Assembly (NCBI GenBank): GCA_012838555.1
Contig: DUOZ01000062.1
Span: 1-34,118, forward strand
Reading direction: 5' to 3'
DNA: 34,118 nucleotides
From: a bacterium
Lineage (GTDB): Bacteria > Bacillota_I > Bacilli_A > RFN20 > DUOZ01
Part shown: one piece after another, positions 15,292 through 23,477 of the stretch
Position numbering within the stretch: the stretch's first letter is position 1
Layout of the letters: every line of letters starts with the position of its first letter
Program-made: the position numbers and the translations under genes
Notes under the pieces: model-generated
Databases searched by the model: none
Seen by the model: only the letters and a program-made list of their open reading frames with translations
What the model was told of the DNA's origin: nothing

Positions 15292-15831
15292 ATGAGAGTT
15301 ATAGCAGGTAAATATCGTCGCTTATTACTAAAGGCTCCAAAAGGTCATAACACTAGACCATCTTTGGACCAAGTTAAAGAAGCGATTTTTTCCATTATTG
15401 GAGATAAAGTATTTGATGCAAAATGTTTAGATTTATTTGCAGGCAGCGGAGCTCTAGGAATTGAAGCATTGTCTAGAGGTGCCTCTTTTGTCCATTTTAA
15501 CGATAAAAGTTATGAATCAATTAAAGTTATTAAAGAAAATATTGCTCATTGTAAAATAAAAGAACCTTACCAAATAACAAAAATGGACTATAAAAGATTA
15601 TTATCGACTATAGATACAAAATTTGATTTAGTATTCTTAGATCCTCCTTATAAAGAAGGTGTGATTAATGAAGTTATTACTACTTTAGAAAAAAGAAATT
15701 TACTAAATGAAAAAGCAGTTATTGTTTGTGAAACAGACTTAAAGCCTCCAATATTGAATGTAAAAGATTATCAAATTAAAGAATATTATTATGGTAGAGT
15801 CTGTCTTACGATTTTAAAAAGAATAGAATAA
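15292..15831 (+). CDS. rsmD: 16S rRNA (guanine966-N2)-methyltransferase
   Basis: 179-aa SAM-dependent methyltransferase. MRVIAGKYRR at the N-terminus, NTRPSLDQVKEAIF, the SAM loop LDLFAGSGALGIEALSRGA and the catalytic DPPY in FLDPPYKEG identify RsmD (YlbH). The ATG at 15292 has AAAGGTGG upstream; an in-frame ATG at 15280 overlaps ylbF. In Bacillus coaD follows; here it is absent and the last 18 bases overlap the convergent ylbJ. Confidence 0.95.
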   Translation: MRVIAGKYRRLLLKAPKGHNTRPSLDQVKEAIFSIIGDKVFDAKCLDLFAGSGALGIEALSRGASFVHFNDKSYESIKVIKENIAHCKIKEPYQITKMDYKRLLSTIDTKFDLVFLDPPYKEGVINEVITTLEKRNLLNEKAVIVCETDLKPPILNVKDYQIKEYYYGRVCLTILKRIE

Positions 15832-16728
15832 GTAAAAAAGGATTAGATTTAATATAATTGAACAAACCCTAGTTATAACATATGGTTTTATTTTTATATT
15901 ATGGTAAGCATAACTAGCATTTTGAAACAACATAGCGATACCACCCCAAGATAAAATAATGATGACGCCTAAATAAGATAATAAATCTTTATTTGATATT
16001 AACAAAATTGATCCTTTGGAAAATTCAAATAAACCACTTAAGAAAATTGCTAGTTTATTATCTAAAAATTGATTAAAAAAGACATATGGTAAGTTAAATA
16101 AAACCATTGTACCACTTATTATTAAAAGTGATATTGAGGCTTTTTTTATAATTAAAATAATCATAGGTGCGACTTGAAGGTTTTTATACCTTTGTTTTAA
16201 TTTAGTTTTTAATGCTTCTAAGTCAAAATAACTAACTTCATCTTGATAAAAAAAACCACTCAAAATTAAAATTAAAACAATAGTGAGATAATATGTTATG
16301 GCTAACATTGGAGTATTATTTAAAGTAGATAGAGTAACTAAAATAAAGCCAGGAGAAATGTATGCCGCTATGTTGAATAATTTTTGTCCTTCCTTTAAGG
16401 ATATCATTTTTTTATCCATTAAATCATAAAGCACCATCGCCCCTAAAGGACTACCTCCAAGCAAACCACTTAAAAACGAACAAAAACCTTCTCCCGAAAT
16501 CCCAAATAGTTTACCAGCTACTTTTTGAAATAGAAAAGCAAAAATTTCTACACCGCCAAATTCAATAAATAATAAAGTTAGTAACATTAAGGGGAACAAA
16601 GTCGGTAAAATTACGTTTAAAATTATATCAATTGTAATTTTAGTTGTACTTACTGTTTGAGGAGATAAAATAAATGATAAGACAATAAAAACAAATATAA
16701 CAAATGAACTTATTACATATTTTTTCAT
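15814..16728 (-). CDS. ylbJ: YlbJ sporulation integral membrane protein
   Basis: 304 aa with about eight hydrophobic segments, nucleoside-transporter/Gate-domain type. The segment GLLGGSPLGAMVLYDLMDK followed by SLKEGQKLFNIAAYISPGFIL is characteristic of YlbJ, which in B. subtilis is expressed in the mother cell and needed for normal spores. The ribosome site GAGGGGG lies in the 3' arm of the hairpin that ends pgeF. Its C-terminal codons overlap the end of rsmD on the other strand. Confidence 0.85.
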   Translation of the reverse strand: MKKYVISSFVIFVFIVLSFILSPQTVSTTKITIDIILNVILPTLFPLMLLTLLFIEFGGVEIFAFLFQKVAGKLFGISGEGFCSFLSGLLGGSPLGAMVLYDLMDKKMISLKEGQKLFNIAAYISPGFILVTLSTLNNTPMLAITYYLTIVLILILSGFFYQDEVSYFDLEALKTKLKQRYKNLQVAPMIILIIKKASISLLIISGTMVLFNLPYVFFNQFLDNKLAIFLSGLFEFSKGSILLISNKDLLSYLGVIIILSWGGIAMLFQNASYAYHNIKIKPYVITRVCSIILNLILFYLFYSF

Positions 16729-16729
16729 T

Positions 16730-16769
16730 AAAAAACCCCCTCATCCAAGAATATGAAGGAATGGGTTTT
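16730..16769 (-). terminator. Imperfect terminator after pgeF overlapping the ylbJ ribosome site
   Basis: Minus strand: AAAACCC (16763-16769) pairs with GGGTTTT (16732-16738), with further pairing of CATTCC with GGATG, then TTTTTT. The G-rich arm is also the ylbJ ribosome site. The loop contains TCATATTCT (16748-16756), a weak sigma-E-like -10. Confidence 0.6.
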
Positions 16770-16770
16770 A

Positions 16771-17541
16771 TTATTTCACTTTATAAATCGCACTTATGTG
16801 TCTACCACACACTTTATTATCACGGTTAAAGGAGAAGAATAACTCTGGTTCATTATATGTATTACGACCAGATAATTCGATATTTGTGATACCAAGTTCT
16901 TTTAGTTGTATAACATTCATTTTTTCAATATCAAGATAATATTTATCATCTTTTTTAACGATGCATTCACTTGGAACCTTAACATTTGTCATTAATTCTT
17001 TAACTTCATCATCAATTAATAATTGATCTTGAATATTTGGTCCTAGATAGACATAAAGATTTTTTATATCAACTTTTTCATCCTCAATGACTTTCTTTAA
17101 CATATGTTTAGTTGCATATTTTAACGTTCCTTGCCAGCCAGCATGAATAACACCAACAAATTTCTTTTCTTTATCATAGAAGAAAAGAGGAACACAATCA
17201 GCATGTAATGAACATAAAACTAAATTAGGTTCATAAGTATAAATGCCATCAACATCATAAACTCCATCTTTAAATTCATTTAAACCCTTTTTAGCATCAC
17301 TAACATCAACTTTTTGAATATTAATAGAATGAGTTTGATACATAAAGACAGAATTATTTATATCGACACCTAGCTTATTAAAGAAAATTTCGCGATTTTT
17401 CATCACATTATCATAATCATCGTTAACTTGTAAGGCCAAATTCAACGACTCATACGGTCCTTTAGAGACACCATTAGTCCTAAGTGAGGTGACACCAACA
17501 ACATTTACAAACTGATTATAACGAATAAATTCCACTTTCAT
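16771..17541 (-). CDS. pgeF: Peptidoglycan editing factor / laccase-domain protein (YlmD/YfiH)
   Basis: 256-aa multicopper-polyphenol-oxidase-fold protein. The metal-site motifs CSLHADCVPLFF near residue 130 and HAGWQGTLK near residue 157 and the C-terminal NKVCGRHISAIY match PgeF/YlmD, linked to purine nucleoside conversion and peptidoglycan quality control. Start choice: the ATG at 17541 has AGGAG only two bases away, while a GTG at 17535 has it eight bases away; either may be used. Upstream DNA is shared with the divergent CotD-like gene. Confidence 0.9.
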   Translation of the reverse strand: MKVEFIRYNQFVNVVGVTSLRTNGVSKGPYESLNLALQVNDDYDNVMKNREIFFNKLGVDINNSVFMYQTHSINIQKVDVSDAKKGLNEFKDGVYDVDGIYTYEPNLVLCSLHADCVPLFFYDKEKKFVGVIHAGWQGTLKYATKHMLKKVIEDEKVDIKNLYVYLGPNIQDQLLIDDEVKELMTNVKVPSECIVKKDDKYYLDIEKMNVIQLKELGITNIELSGRNTYNEPELFFSFNRDNKVCGRHISAIYKVK

Positions 17542-17638
17542 CACTCCTAATATAATATTTTTATCTAAATTGTGTTATTGACCTATTCATTAATTCTTTT
17601 TCATCATAAATTAACAATGAAAGTAAGGAGGAAAAGTA

Positions 17639-17905
17639 ATGCGAAATTATCCACATGGTCATTTCGACCCATGCTGTCCAAAAAATCCTTGCCCGGTTAC
17701 ACCTATAGTATGCCCAGAACGTGTTGTTTGCGTTAACCGCTGCTTCTGCTATGAACAGCCAGTAATTGTTCCTACACACGTCAGAGTAATTAATAATTTC
17801 TTCCCGCGTGTAAGGTACTATCCAACTCAAAGTTGTTCTGAAGAAACAGTTTGTCACCAACTTCCAGGAACTGCACCTGGCTTTGGGCAAAACATTCCTA
17901 GATAG
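17639..17905 (+). CDS. CotD-family-like spore coat protein
   Basis: 88 aa, Cys-, Pro- and Val-rich. The N-terminal part has paired and spaced cysteines (DPCCPKNPCP, VCPERVVCVNRCFCY). The middle EQPVIVPTHVRVINNFFPRVRYYP resembles the conserved strand of Bacillus CotD-type proteins. AAGGAGG precedes the ATG, and a strong terminator follows. A CATAAATTA element (17605-17613) matches a sigma-K -10, but no fitting -35 was seen. The opposite strand also has an open frame, which lacks these features. Confidence 0.7.
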   Translation: MRNYPHGHFDPCCPKNPCPVTPIVCPERVVCVNRCFCYEQPVIVPTHVRVINNFFPRVRYYPTQSCSEETVCHQLPGTAPGFGQNIPR

Positions 17906-17918
17906 GTTTAATTAACTT

Positions 17919-17951
17919 AACTGATCTTGGTTTTCAAGGTCAGTTTTTATT
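17919..17951 (+). terminator. Terminator of the CotD-like gene
   Basis: Stem AACTGATCTTG/CAAGGTCAGTT (11 bp, one wobble) with loop GTTTT, then TTTTTATTT. It overlaps the last codons of the converging rqcH. Confidence 0.9.
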
Positions 17952-19562
17952 TGGTTCACTTGGATCAATATAAATAGTCTTATAATTTTTTATAGTTACT
18001 TTTCCTGGTTTTGCGTTCTTTAACTTTTTAACATTTTTAATATATGTATAATTAACTGGTACAGAAGAAGAAAACCTTGCTTTAGAGTAATAAGCGGCTA
18101 GATTAGCTGCCATTCTTAATGTAGGTTCATCAAAATCATCATTATGAATAACAACATGACTTCCTGAATAATCTTTTACATGCAAAAAGATTTCATTTTG
18201 TTTAGCTAGAGTAAAGGTTAAATATTCATTTTGCAAATTATTCTTACCGACACTTATTTTAATTCCCGTTGGGGAATAATATGTATCAGGTAAATACTTA
18301 GTTTTCTTTTTCTTTTTATTTGTTTGTAATTTTGCTTTTAAATATTTATTTTCAATTAATTCCTCTTTAATTTGATTGATACCTTCAACATCATTATCTT
18401 CAATTTGTAATAAGATATGTTCTAAATAATCAATCTCAGTGATTGTTTTATCAATTTGTTCTTTAATCATAATAACTGCTGTTTTACCTTTTTGATATTT
18501 TTGATAATACTTATTAGCATTTTCACTAATTGATAATAATGGATTAAGAGGGATTGTTACTTCGTTATTTGTTTCTTGATCAAGAATTGTAATATTTGAT
18601 TCACCTTTATCAAAGTCCATCGCATACGTAAATAATAAATCACCATAATAACGATTTTTATCATAATTTGTTGCTTTTCTATATTCATCTTCTAGTTTAA
18701 TTAATTTTTGCTTATTATGTTTAATATCGCGCTTAAGAGTTTTTTCTATTTCATGAGTTAAAAGATGTCTTTTTTGCTCATTAATTATTTCTTTATAATA
18801 AACACTTAAACCTTCATCCCATGGATAAACTTTAGATTCTTCACTTACATGTAAAAAGGGAATAAAGTGATAATCCTTCTTTCCTTTATTATTAAATAGA
18901 TAAACTTTATTACTTACTTTAATCTCATTTATAATTGAATGAAAATTTTCTCCATTATTCATTCGATATATTAGTTCGTTTTCTAAACTAGCAGAGATAC
19001 CATGAAACTGTTTAGATAAACTATACGTAGAATCAACTTTATCAATTAAAGGGTCCTTTTTTTCATCTAGGGGTAAAGGATAATACATTGCACCTGGTTG
19101 AACAGTCCTGATTGTTTGCTCTAATGGTGGAACTCGTCTAAGAGCATCGATAATTCTTCGATCTTCATTTATTAAAATTAAATTAGTAAATTTACCAGTT
19201 AATTCAATTATAAGATTTTTATAAACAATTTCATTTATATCGTTTTTAGTTTGAAATTTTATTTCTAAAATACGGTCAAAACCGATTTGAGTTACTTCTT
19301 CAATTTTACCATCTTCTAGATGCTTTCTTAATAAACTAACAAAGTGTCCTGGATATAGAAAATCACTCCATTTATCACTACTAATAGTAAAGTGAGCATA
19401 ATTAGGATGAACAGAAACTAAAAATGCTTTTGTTTCTCCTTTATAAATGTTAAATAAATATTCTTGATTAGAGATTTGATGGATTCGATTTAATCTTCCA
19501 CCAACTAATTCACTTTCTAATAATTTAGTAGCCCTTCTAAAAAACAAACCATCAAAACCCAT
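17940..19562 (-). CDS. rqcH: RqcH/NEMF-family ribosome quality-control protein
   Basis: 540 aa (formerly fibronectin-binding protein A/YloA). Binds stalled 50S subunits and adds alanine tails to trapped peptides. NFACT-N domain: FDGLFFRRATKLLESELVGGRLNRI at the start (residues 3-27; the DGL and R motifs are intact). A coiled-coil middle is rich in Lys/Glu (about 250-410). The NFACT-R (DUF814) domain follows, with YYSPTGIKISVGKNNLQNE, then HVKDYSGSHVVIHN. The ATG at 19562 has AGGGTG six bases upstream; a GTG nine bases earlier is less likely. Confidence 0.93.
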   Translation of the reverse strand: MGFDGLFFRRATKLLESELVGGRLNRIHQISNQEYLFNIYKGETKAFLVSVHPNYAHFTISSDKWSDFLYPGHFVSLLRKHLEDGKIEEVTQIGFDRILEIKFQTKNDINEIVYKNLIIELTGKFTNLILINEDRRIIDALRRVPPLEQTIRTVQPGAMYYPLPLDEKKDPLIDKVDSTYSLSKQFHGISASLENELIYRMNNGENFHSIINEIKVSNKVYLFNNKGKKDYHFIPFLHVSEESKVYPWDEGLSVYYKEIINEQKRHLLTHEIEKTLKRDIKHNKQKLIKLEDEYRKATNYDKNRYYGDLLFTYAMDFDKGESNITILDQETNNEVTIPLNPLLSISENANKYYQKYQKGKTAVIMIKEQIDKTITEIDYLEHILLQIEDNDVEGINQIKEELIENKYLKAKLQTNKKKKKTKYLPDTYYSPTGIKISVGKNNLQNEYLTFTLAKQNEIFLHVKDYSGSHVVIHNDDFDEPTLRMAANLAAYYSKARFSSSVPVNYTYIKNVKKLKNAKPGKVTIKNYKTIYIDPSEPNKN

Positions 19563-19581
19563 ATCAATCACCCTTTTTTAG

Positions 19582-19590
19582 ATTATAGCA
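19582..19590 (-). promoter_or_regulatory. Extended -10 promoter element of rqcH
   Basis: Minus-strand TGCTATAAT, 20 bases before the start codon; no good -35 was identified. The bases 19591-19726 hold nothing else recognisable. Confidence 0.5.
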
Positions 19591-19726
19591 CAAACATCAA
19601 TTTATAATAAATATTAGTATATTTAATCAAAAAAGATTTAAGTAGGGTTAATTGAATAATGATATTAAATTTTGTAGCATATTCTATAAGCGAAAGTTAT
19701 CGCGAATATGAAAAGTATAAAAATAG

Positions 19727-19755
19727 TTGTTTTAAATAAAAGGCTATGTTATACT
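19727..19755 (+). promoter_or_regulatory. Promoter of the lysine-riboswitch transcript
   Basis: TTGTTT (19727-19732), 17-base spacer with extended TG, TATACT (19750-19755); start near 19762, just before the aptamer. Confidence 0.75.
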
Positions 19756-19764
19756 TTTTGCATA

Positions 19765-19972
19765 CTCGAGATAGAGGAGCAATCAAGATGAGTAATTAAT
19801 GGAGGGGGCACCCTATGAAGTTAATGAAAGGCGAGATTGCCGAAACTAAGTACTGGCAAGTATTTAGATTGGTTCGTGGGAGAATATCCCTACGGACTCC
19901 CGTTATATAACGGAGGCGCTATCGATGAACATAACCTACTTAAATTGGTATGCATCGATAGATGCATTTTTT
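19765..19972 (+). promoter_or_regulatory. Lysine riboswitch (L-box) with intrinsic terminator
   Basis: Aptamer landmarks in order: AGAGGAGC (19773-19780), AGTAA (19791-19795), the GGAGGGGGCACCC hairpin region, GAAAGGCGA with TGCCGAA (about 19825-19844) and the closing CTATC (19919-19923) that pairs with GATAG (19770-19774) as P1. CTATCGATG (19919-19927) can instead pair with CATCGATAG (19953-19961), which breaks the terminator ATGCATC-GATA-GATGCAT plus T-run (19950-19972). With lysine bound, P1 holds CTATC and the terminator forms, so it is an off-switch. Confidence 0.93.
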
Positions 19973-19992
19973 CATTTAAAGGAGGTTATTAT

Positions 19993-20823
19993 ATGAAAAA
20001 AATGTTATATCTCGTGTCCTTATTAGCACTATTGTTAGTAGGATGTCAAAATGGCTCTGACACTTCAAAAGATGGTGTTTTAAGAGTTGGTATGGAATGT
20101 GGATATGCTCCATTTAATTGGACAGATCCTAATAAGAATGAAGATAATGTCAAAATTGATGCAGGTCTTATTAATGCTGGTTATTGTGATGGTTATGATG
20201 TTACAATGGCTAAAGCTATTGCAGAAGATTTAAATTTAGAATTAAAAATTAAGAAAATTGGTTGGGAAGGATTAATTACTGCCCTTCAAGAAAATCAAAT
20301 TGATGCAATTATTGCAGGTATGTCACCAACTGAAGAAAGAATGCAACAAATTAGTTTTTCAAATAACTATTACTCTTCTGAACAAGTAGTTATTGTAAGA
20401 AAAAATTCAGAATTTGCTACAAAAACAAAGTTATCAGATTTTAGTGGTGCGACTTTAGTTTCTCAACTTGGAACTTTACAAGATCGCTTAATCAAAGAAG
20501 CTAAAGATTTAGGTATTATTCATGGAACCGCTTATGATTCTTATCCTGAAGCAATTACCGCATTAATTAACGATACAAAAATTGATGGAGTGGTTGCAGA
20601 ATATCCTGTCGCTTTAAGTGCTACGGCTAGTAATCAATCCTTAACAATCGTTAGATTCGAAGTTGGTGAAGGTTTCCATGTAGATGATGAAGAAGTTTTA
20701 GTATCAATTGGTGTTAGGAAAAATGATACAGATTTATTAAATAAGATTAATGCTGCTTTAGACAAAATATCATTAGAGACTCGCGAAGAGTGGATGTTAC
20801 AAGCAATTAATCGTCAACCTTAA
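19993..20823 (+). CDS. Amino-acid ABC transporter substrate-binding lipoprotein, predicted lysine-specific
   Basis: 276 aa. Lipoprotein signal: basic MKKM, hydrophobic core and lipobox LLVGC, so Cys20 is lipidated and the protein is anchored outside the membrane. The mature part is a family-3 periplasmic-type binding protein: LRVGMECGYAPFNW, GYDVTMAKAIAEDL, IGWEGLITALQENQIDAIIAGM, SPTEERMQQISFS. The ATG at 19993 follows AAAGGAGG; upstream in-frame codons lie in the riboswitch and are not used. Lysine specificity is inferred from the riboswitch; arginine or other basic amino acids are alternatives. Confidence 0.9.
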   Translation: MKKMLYLVSLLALLLVGCQNGSDTSKDGVLRVGMECGYAPFNWTDPNKNEDNVKIDAGLINAGYCDGYDVTMAKAIAEDLNLELKIKKIGWEGLITALQENQIDAIIAGMSPTEERMQQISFSNNYYSSEQVVIVRKNSEFATKTKLSDFSGATLVSQLGTLQDRLIKEAKDLGIIHGTAYDSYPEAITALINDTKIDGVVAEYPVALSATASNQSLTIVRFEVGEGFHVDDEEVLVSIGVRKNDTDLLNKINAALDKISLETREEWMLQAINRQP

Positions 20824-20836
20824 GGAGGTAATTTAT

Positions 20837-21610
20837 ATGCCTTCTGATTTCTTTGGTGCCGTATGGTACCTTGTTACTAACTATTGGCAACTTTTCTTGT
20901 ATGGAGTTATTACGACATTAATCATCTCTTTACTTGGAACATTAATTGGTTTTGTAATAGGACTTGGTTTATCAATCCTAAAAATCACAAAATCAAGAGC
21001 CAATAATACATTAACATCAAAAATCTTTAAAAAGATTGGAAACATCTTTAGTTCAAGTTATATTCAGTTTTTTAGAGGCACTCCAATGATGGTTCAAGCT
21101 TCATTAATCTATTATGGATTTTTAAAACTTGGAGGTCATTGGACAGCCTTTAGTGCAGGTATCTTTGTTGTAGGAATCAACACTGCTGCATATATTGCCG
21201 AAATCATTCGTTCAGGAATTAATGCTATTGACCCAGGACAAATGGAAGCGGCTAGATCACTTGGTATGACACATTATCAAGCAATGAGAAAAGTTATTTT
21301 ACCTCAAGCTGTTAAAAATGTTATACCAGCAATTGGAAATGAATTTATTGTCAATGTTAAAGACACTTCAGTTTTAAGTGTTATAGCTGTTACCGATTTA
21401 TTCTATAACTCTAAATCAATAACCATGATCCATTATGTCTACTTTGAAGTATATTTCATTACTTCGATTATTTATTTAATCATTACCTTACTTTCTTCAA
21501 GATTGTTAGCTCTTCTTGATAAAAAACTAGCAGGAAAAAATCGTTATTCTATTCCAACTAGCCAAACAGTCCCAGAAGTCTTTATCAAAGGAGGAAATGG
21601 TCATGGATGA
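20837..21610 (+). CDS. Amino-acid ABC transporter permease, HisM/GlnP type
   Basis: 257 aa, about five membrane helices. The ATPase-contact EAA loop is [20 protein letters not shown] near residue 140, and [10 protein letters not shown] is the usual polar-amino-acid permease segment before it. Follows the binding protein by 13 bases with AAGGAGG, and its last 8 bases overlap the ATPase gene, so the three form a full importer under lysine control. Confidence 0.93.
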   Translation: MPSDFFGAVWYLVTNYWQLFLYGVITTLIISLLGTLIGFVIGLGLSILKITKSRANNTLTSKIFKKIGNIFSSSYIQFFRGTPMMVQASLIYYGFLKLGGHWTAFSAGIFVVGINTAAYIAEIIRSGINAIDPGQMEAARSLGMTHYQAMRKVILPQAVKNVIPAIGNEFIVNVKDTSVLSVIAVTDLFYNSKSITMIHYVYFEVYFITSIIYLIITLLSSRLLALLDKKLAGKNRYSIPTSQTVPEVFIKGGNGHG

Positions 21611-22331
21611 GATTATTAGAGTTGAACATATATCTAAATCATTTGATAATTTAAATGTCTTAAAAGATATCTCTTTTAGTGTAAGTAAAGGCGAAGTTAT
21701 TTCAATCATTGGTAGTTCAGGAAGTGGAAAATCAACATTAATACGTTGTATTAACTTACTTGAAACAATTGATCAAGGTAAAATTTATTTTAAAAATGAA
21801 TGTATAACAGATAAAAATGTTAATATTAATAACGTTAGAAGTAAAATAGGCATGGTTTTTCAAAACTTTAATCTATTTTTAAACAAAAATGTAATTGATA
21901 ATTGTATTTTACCTCAAGCAGTCGTCTTAAAAAGAAGTAAGCAAGTAGCAAAAGAAATTGCACTTTCTTATTTAAGAAAAGTTGGCATGGAGGAATTTGC
22001 ATATTATCAAGTTAGATCTTTATCGGGTGGTCAAAAACAAAGAGTTGCGATTGCAAGAGCTTTATGTATGAATCCAGAAGTCATGCTCTTTGATGAGCCA
22101 ACAAGTGCTTTAGATCCTCAAATGGTAAAGGAAGTTTTAAAGGTTATTAAAGAACTAGCAGATGAAAAGATGACAATGCTTATTGTTACTCATGAAATGA
22201 ATTTTGCTAAAAATGTTTCTGACCGTATCATCTTTTTAAGTGGTGGACAAATCGCTGAGATGGGAACACCTACCCAAATCTTTAATAACCCTCAAAATGA
22301 AATAACGAAAGCTTTTTTATTTCAAGAATAA
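21603..22331 (+). CDS. Amino-acid ABC transporter ATP-binding protein
   Basis: 242 aa. Walker [10 protein letters not shown] near residue 36, Q-loop in MVFQNFNLF, signature [15 protein letters not shown], Walker [12 protein letters not shown] and switch His in IVTHEMNFA. It belongs to the polar amino acid (GlnQ/HisP) group and powers the adjacent permease. The ATG at 21603 has AAAGGAGG eight bases upstream; an ATG six bases earlier sits too close to that site. Confidence 0.95.
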   Translation: MDEIIRVEHISKSFDNLNVLKDISFSVSKGEVISIIGSSGSGKSTLIRCINLLETIDQGKIYFKNECITDKNVNINNVRSKIGMVFQNFNLFLNKNVIDNCILPQAVVLKRSKQVAKEIALSYLRKVGMEEFAYYQVRSLSGGQKQRVAIARALCMNPEVMLFDEPTSALDPQMVKEVLKVIKELADEKMTMLIVTHEMNFAKNVSDRIIFLSGGQIAEMGTPTQIFNNPQNEITKAFLFQE

Positions 22332-22358
22332 CTTAACGTAAAATGAATTGCACGCTTG

Positions 22359-22381
22359 AGAACCCCAATGAGGTTCTTTTA
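22359..22381 (+). terminator. Terminator of the lysine transporter operon
   Basis: Stem AGAACC/GGTTCT (22359-22364 and 22372-22377) with a 7-base loop and T-rich tail, 28 bases after the ATPase stop. Confidence 0.75.
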
Positions 22382-22402
22382 ACAAATTAAAAAATACAAG
22401 AT

Positions 22403-22450
22403 AATAAAAAAAGAAGTTGAATCTGATATATACCAAACTCAACCTCTTTT
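22403..22450 (-). terminator. Terminator of the LDH-like gene
   Basis: Minus strand: AAAGAGGTTGA (22439-22449) pairs with TCAACTTCTTT (22410-22420), 11 bp with one wobble, then a run of T. Begins a few bases after the stop codon. Confidence 0.85.
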
Positions 22451-22453
22451 AAT

Positions 22454-23428
22454 CTATTTTTTATTAGCTAAGTGTTCTTCAATAATTTCATATTGTTTAG
22501 ATAAGATATTAGCACTTTTAACGATTTGATCTACTTCATCGTCTGAATATTTAAGTGGTAAGATATATTTAACACCTTTTCGATTTACAACAACTGGTAA
22601 AGAAAAATATGTATTTTTAATCCTACCATCAAATAAATCATTTACTAAAGTCGAAACAGTTAAAACTGAGTTTTGATCATTAACGATTACCTCAACAATT
22701 TTATTTATAGCTAGAGCGATTGCATAAAATGTCGCACCTTTTTTAGAAATAATCTCATGAGCTGCATATCTTACCTTATTTTGTAGTTCATCTAGATGAT
22801 TTTTAGTAGTAAAATCACAATACCCACTTACTTGACAAAAATCCATTAAAGGCATACCACTTATTGATGTTACTGACCAGGCTGCAACTTCAGAATCTCC
22901 GTGTTCTCCAACAACAAAGGTATGAATATTTCTAGGATCAATTCCAATTTCTTCACTAATAATCGATTTTAATCTAGTCGTATCTAACATTGTGCCACTA
23001 CCGATAACTCTAGAAGAATCAATACCTAATCTTAAATATGTATAATAAGTCATAATATCAACCGGATTTGAGACTACTAAAATAATAGTATCTTCCTCTA
23101 AATATGGTTTTAAATTATCTAAAATATCATCAAAGACAACTAGATTATTCTTTAGTAAATCTAATCTTGTTTGACCAGGTTTTCTAGGAGAACCAGCTGT
23201 AATAACAATAATTTTAGATCCTTTTACATCCTTATAATCTCCAGCATAAATTAATTTTGGACTTACAAATGACATTCCATGATGCATATCTAACGCATCG
23301 CCTTCAGCTTTATTTTTATTAACATCAAGAATTACAATTTCATTAATAGCATCATTTTGCATCATTGTATAGGCAGTAGTTGAACCAACCGCGCCATCTC
23401 CTATAATGGCAATTTTTCTATTTTCCAT
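22454..23428 (-). CDS. ldh: Lactate/malate dehydrogenase family protein (LDH fold, Arg at the specificity position)
   Basis: 324-aa NAD-dependent 2-hydroxyacid dehydrogenase. Rossmann motif IGDGAVGS (9-16), Asp35 for NAD preference, catalytic GEHGDSE, and KKGATFYAIALA late in the chain, as in L-lactate dehydrogenases. The substrate loop reads AGSPRKPGQTR (78-88): the catalytic Arg (R109 in LDH numbering) is Arg88, but position 102, Gln in LDH and Arg in malate dehydrogenase, is Arg82. The Thr of KGAT (T246 in LDH) is kept. The overall chain is LDH-like, but the substrate may be oxaloacetate/malate (inference). Start: ATG with AGGTGAGG immediately upstream. Single gene with its own promoter and terminator. 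Confidence 0.85.
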   Translation of the reverse strand: MENRKIAIIGDGAVGSTTAYTMMQNDAINEIVILDVNKNKAEGDALDMHHGMSFVSPKLIYAGDYKDVKGSKIIVITAGSPRKPGQTRLDLLKNNLVVFDDILDNLKPYLEEDTIILVVSNPVDIMTYYTYLRLGIDSSRVIGSGTMLDTTRLKSIISEEIGIDPRNIHTFVVGEHGDSEVAAWSVTSISGMPLMDFCQVSGYCDFTTKNHLDELQNKVRYAAHEIISKKGATFYAIALAINKIVEVIVNDQNSVLTVSTLVNDLFDGRIKNTYFSLPVVVNRKGVKYILPLKYSDDEVDQIVKSANILSKQYEIIEEHLANKK

Positions 23429-23450
23429 GTCCTCACCTTCCCCATATTTA

Positions 23451-23466
23451 CTTCAATTTATTGAAG
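23451..23466. promoter_or_regulatory. Palindrome in the LDH-like gene leader
   Basis: CTTCAAT-TT-ATTGAAG, perfect 7-base arms, lies between the promoter and the ribosome site. It does not fit a Rex site; an operator for an unknown regulator, or an RNA hairpin, is possible. Confidence 0.4.
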
Positions 23467-23477
23467 CATTTAATATA

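Noticed and set aside
17561-17890. Minus-strand open frame of about 109 codons opposite the CotD-like gene
   Set aside because: It has no recognisable family; the plus-strand frame has a ribosome site, terminator and coat-like cysteines.
19837-19992. N-terminal extension of the substrate-binding protein upstream of 19993
   Set aside because: The open frame crosses the lysine aptamer and terminator; the true start has AAAGGAGG and gives a standard lipoprotein signal.
23451-23466. Rex operator before the LDH-like gene
   Set aside because: Rex sites resemble TTGTGAA or TTGTTAA with spaced inverted halves; CTTCAAT does not match.
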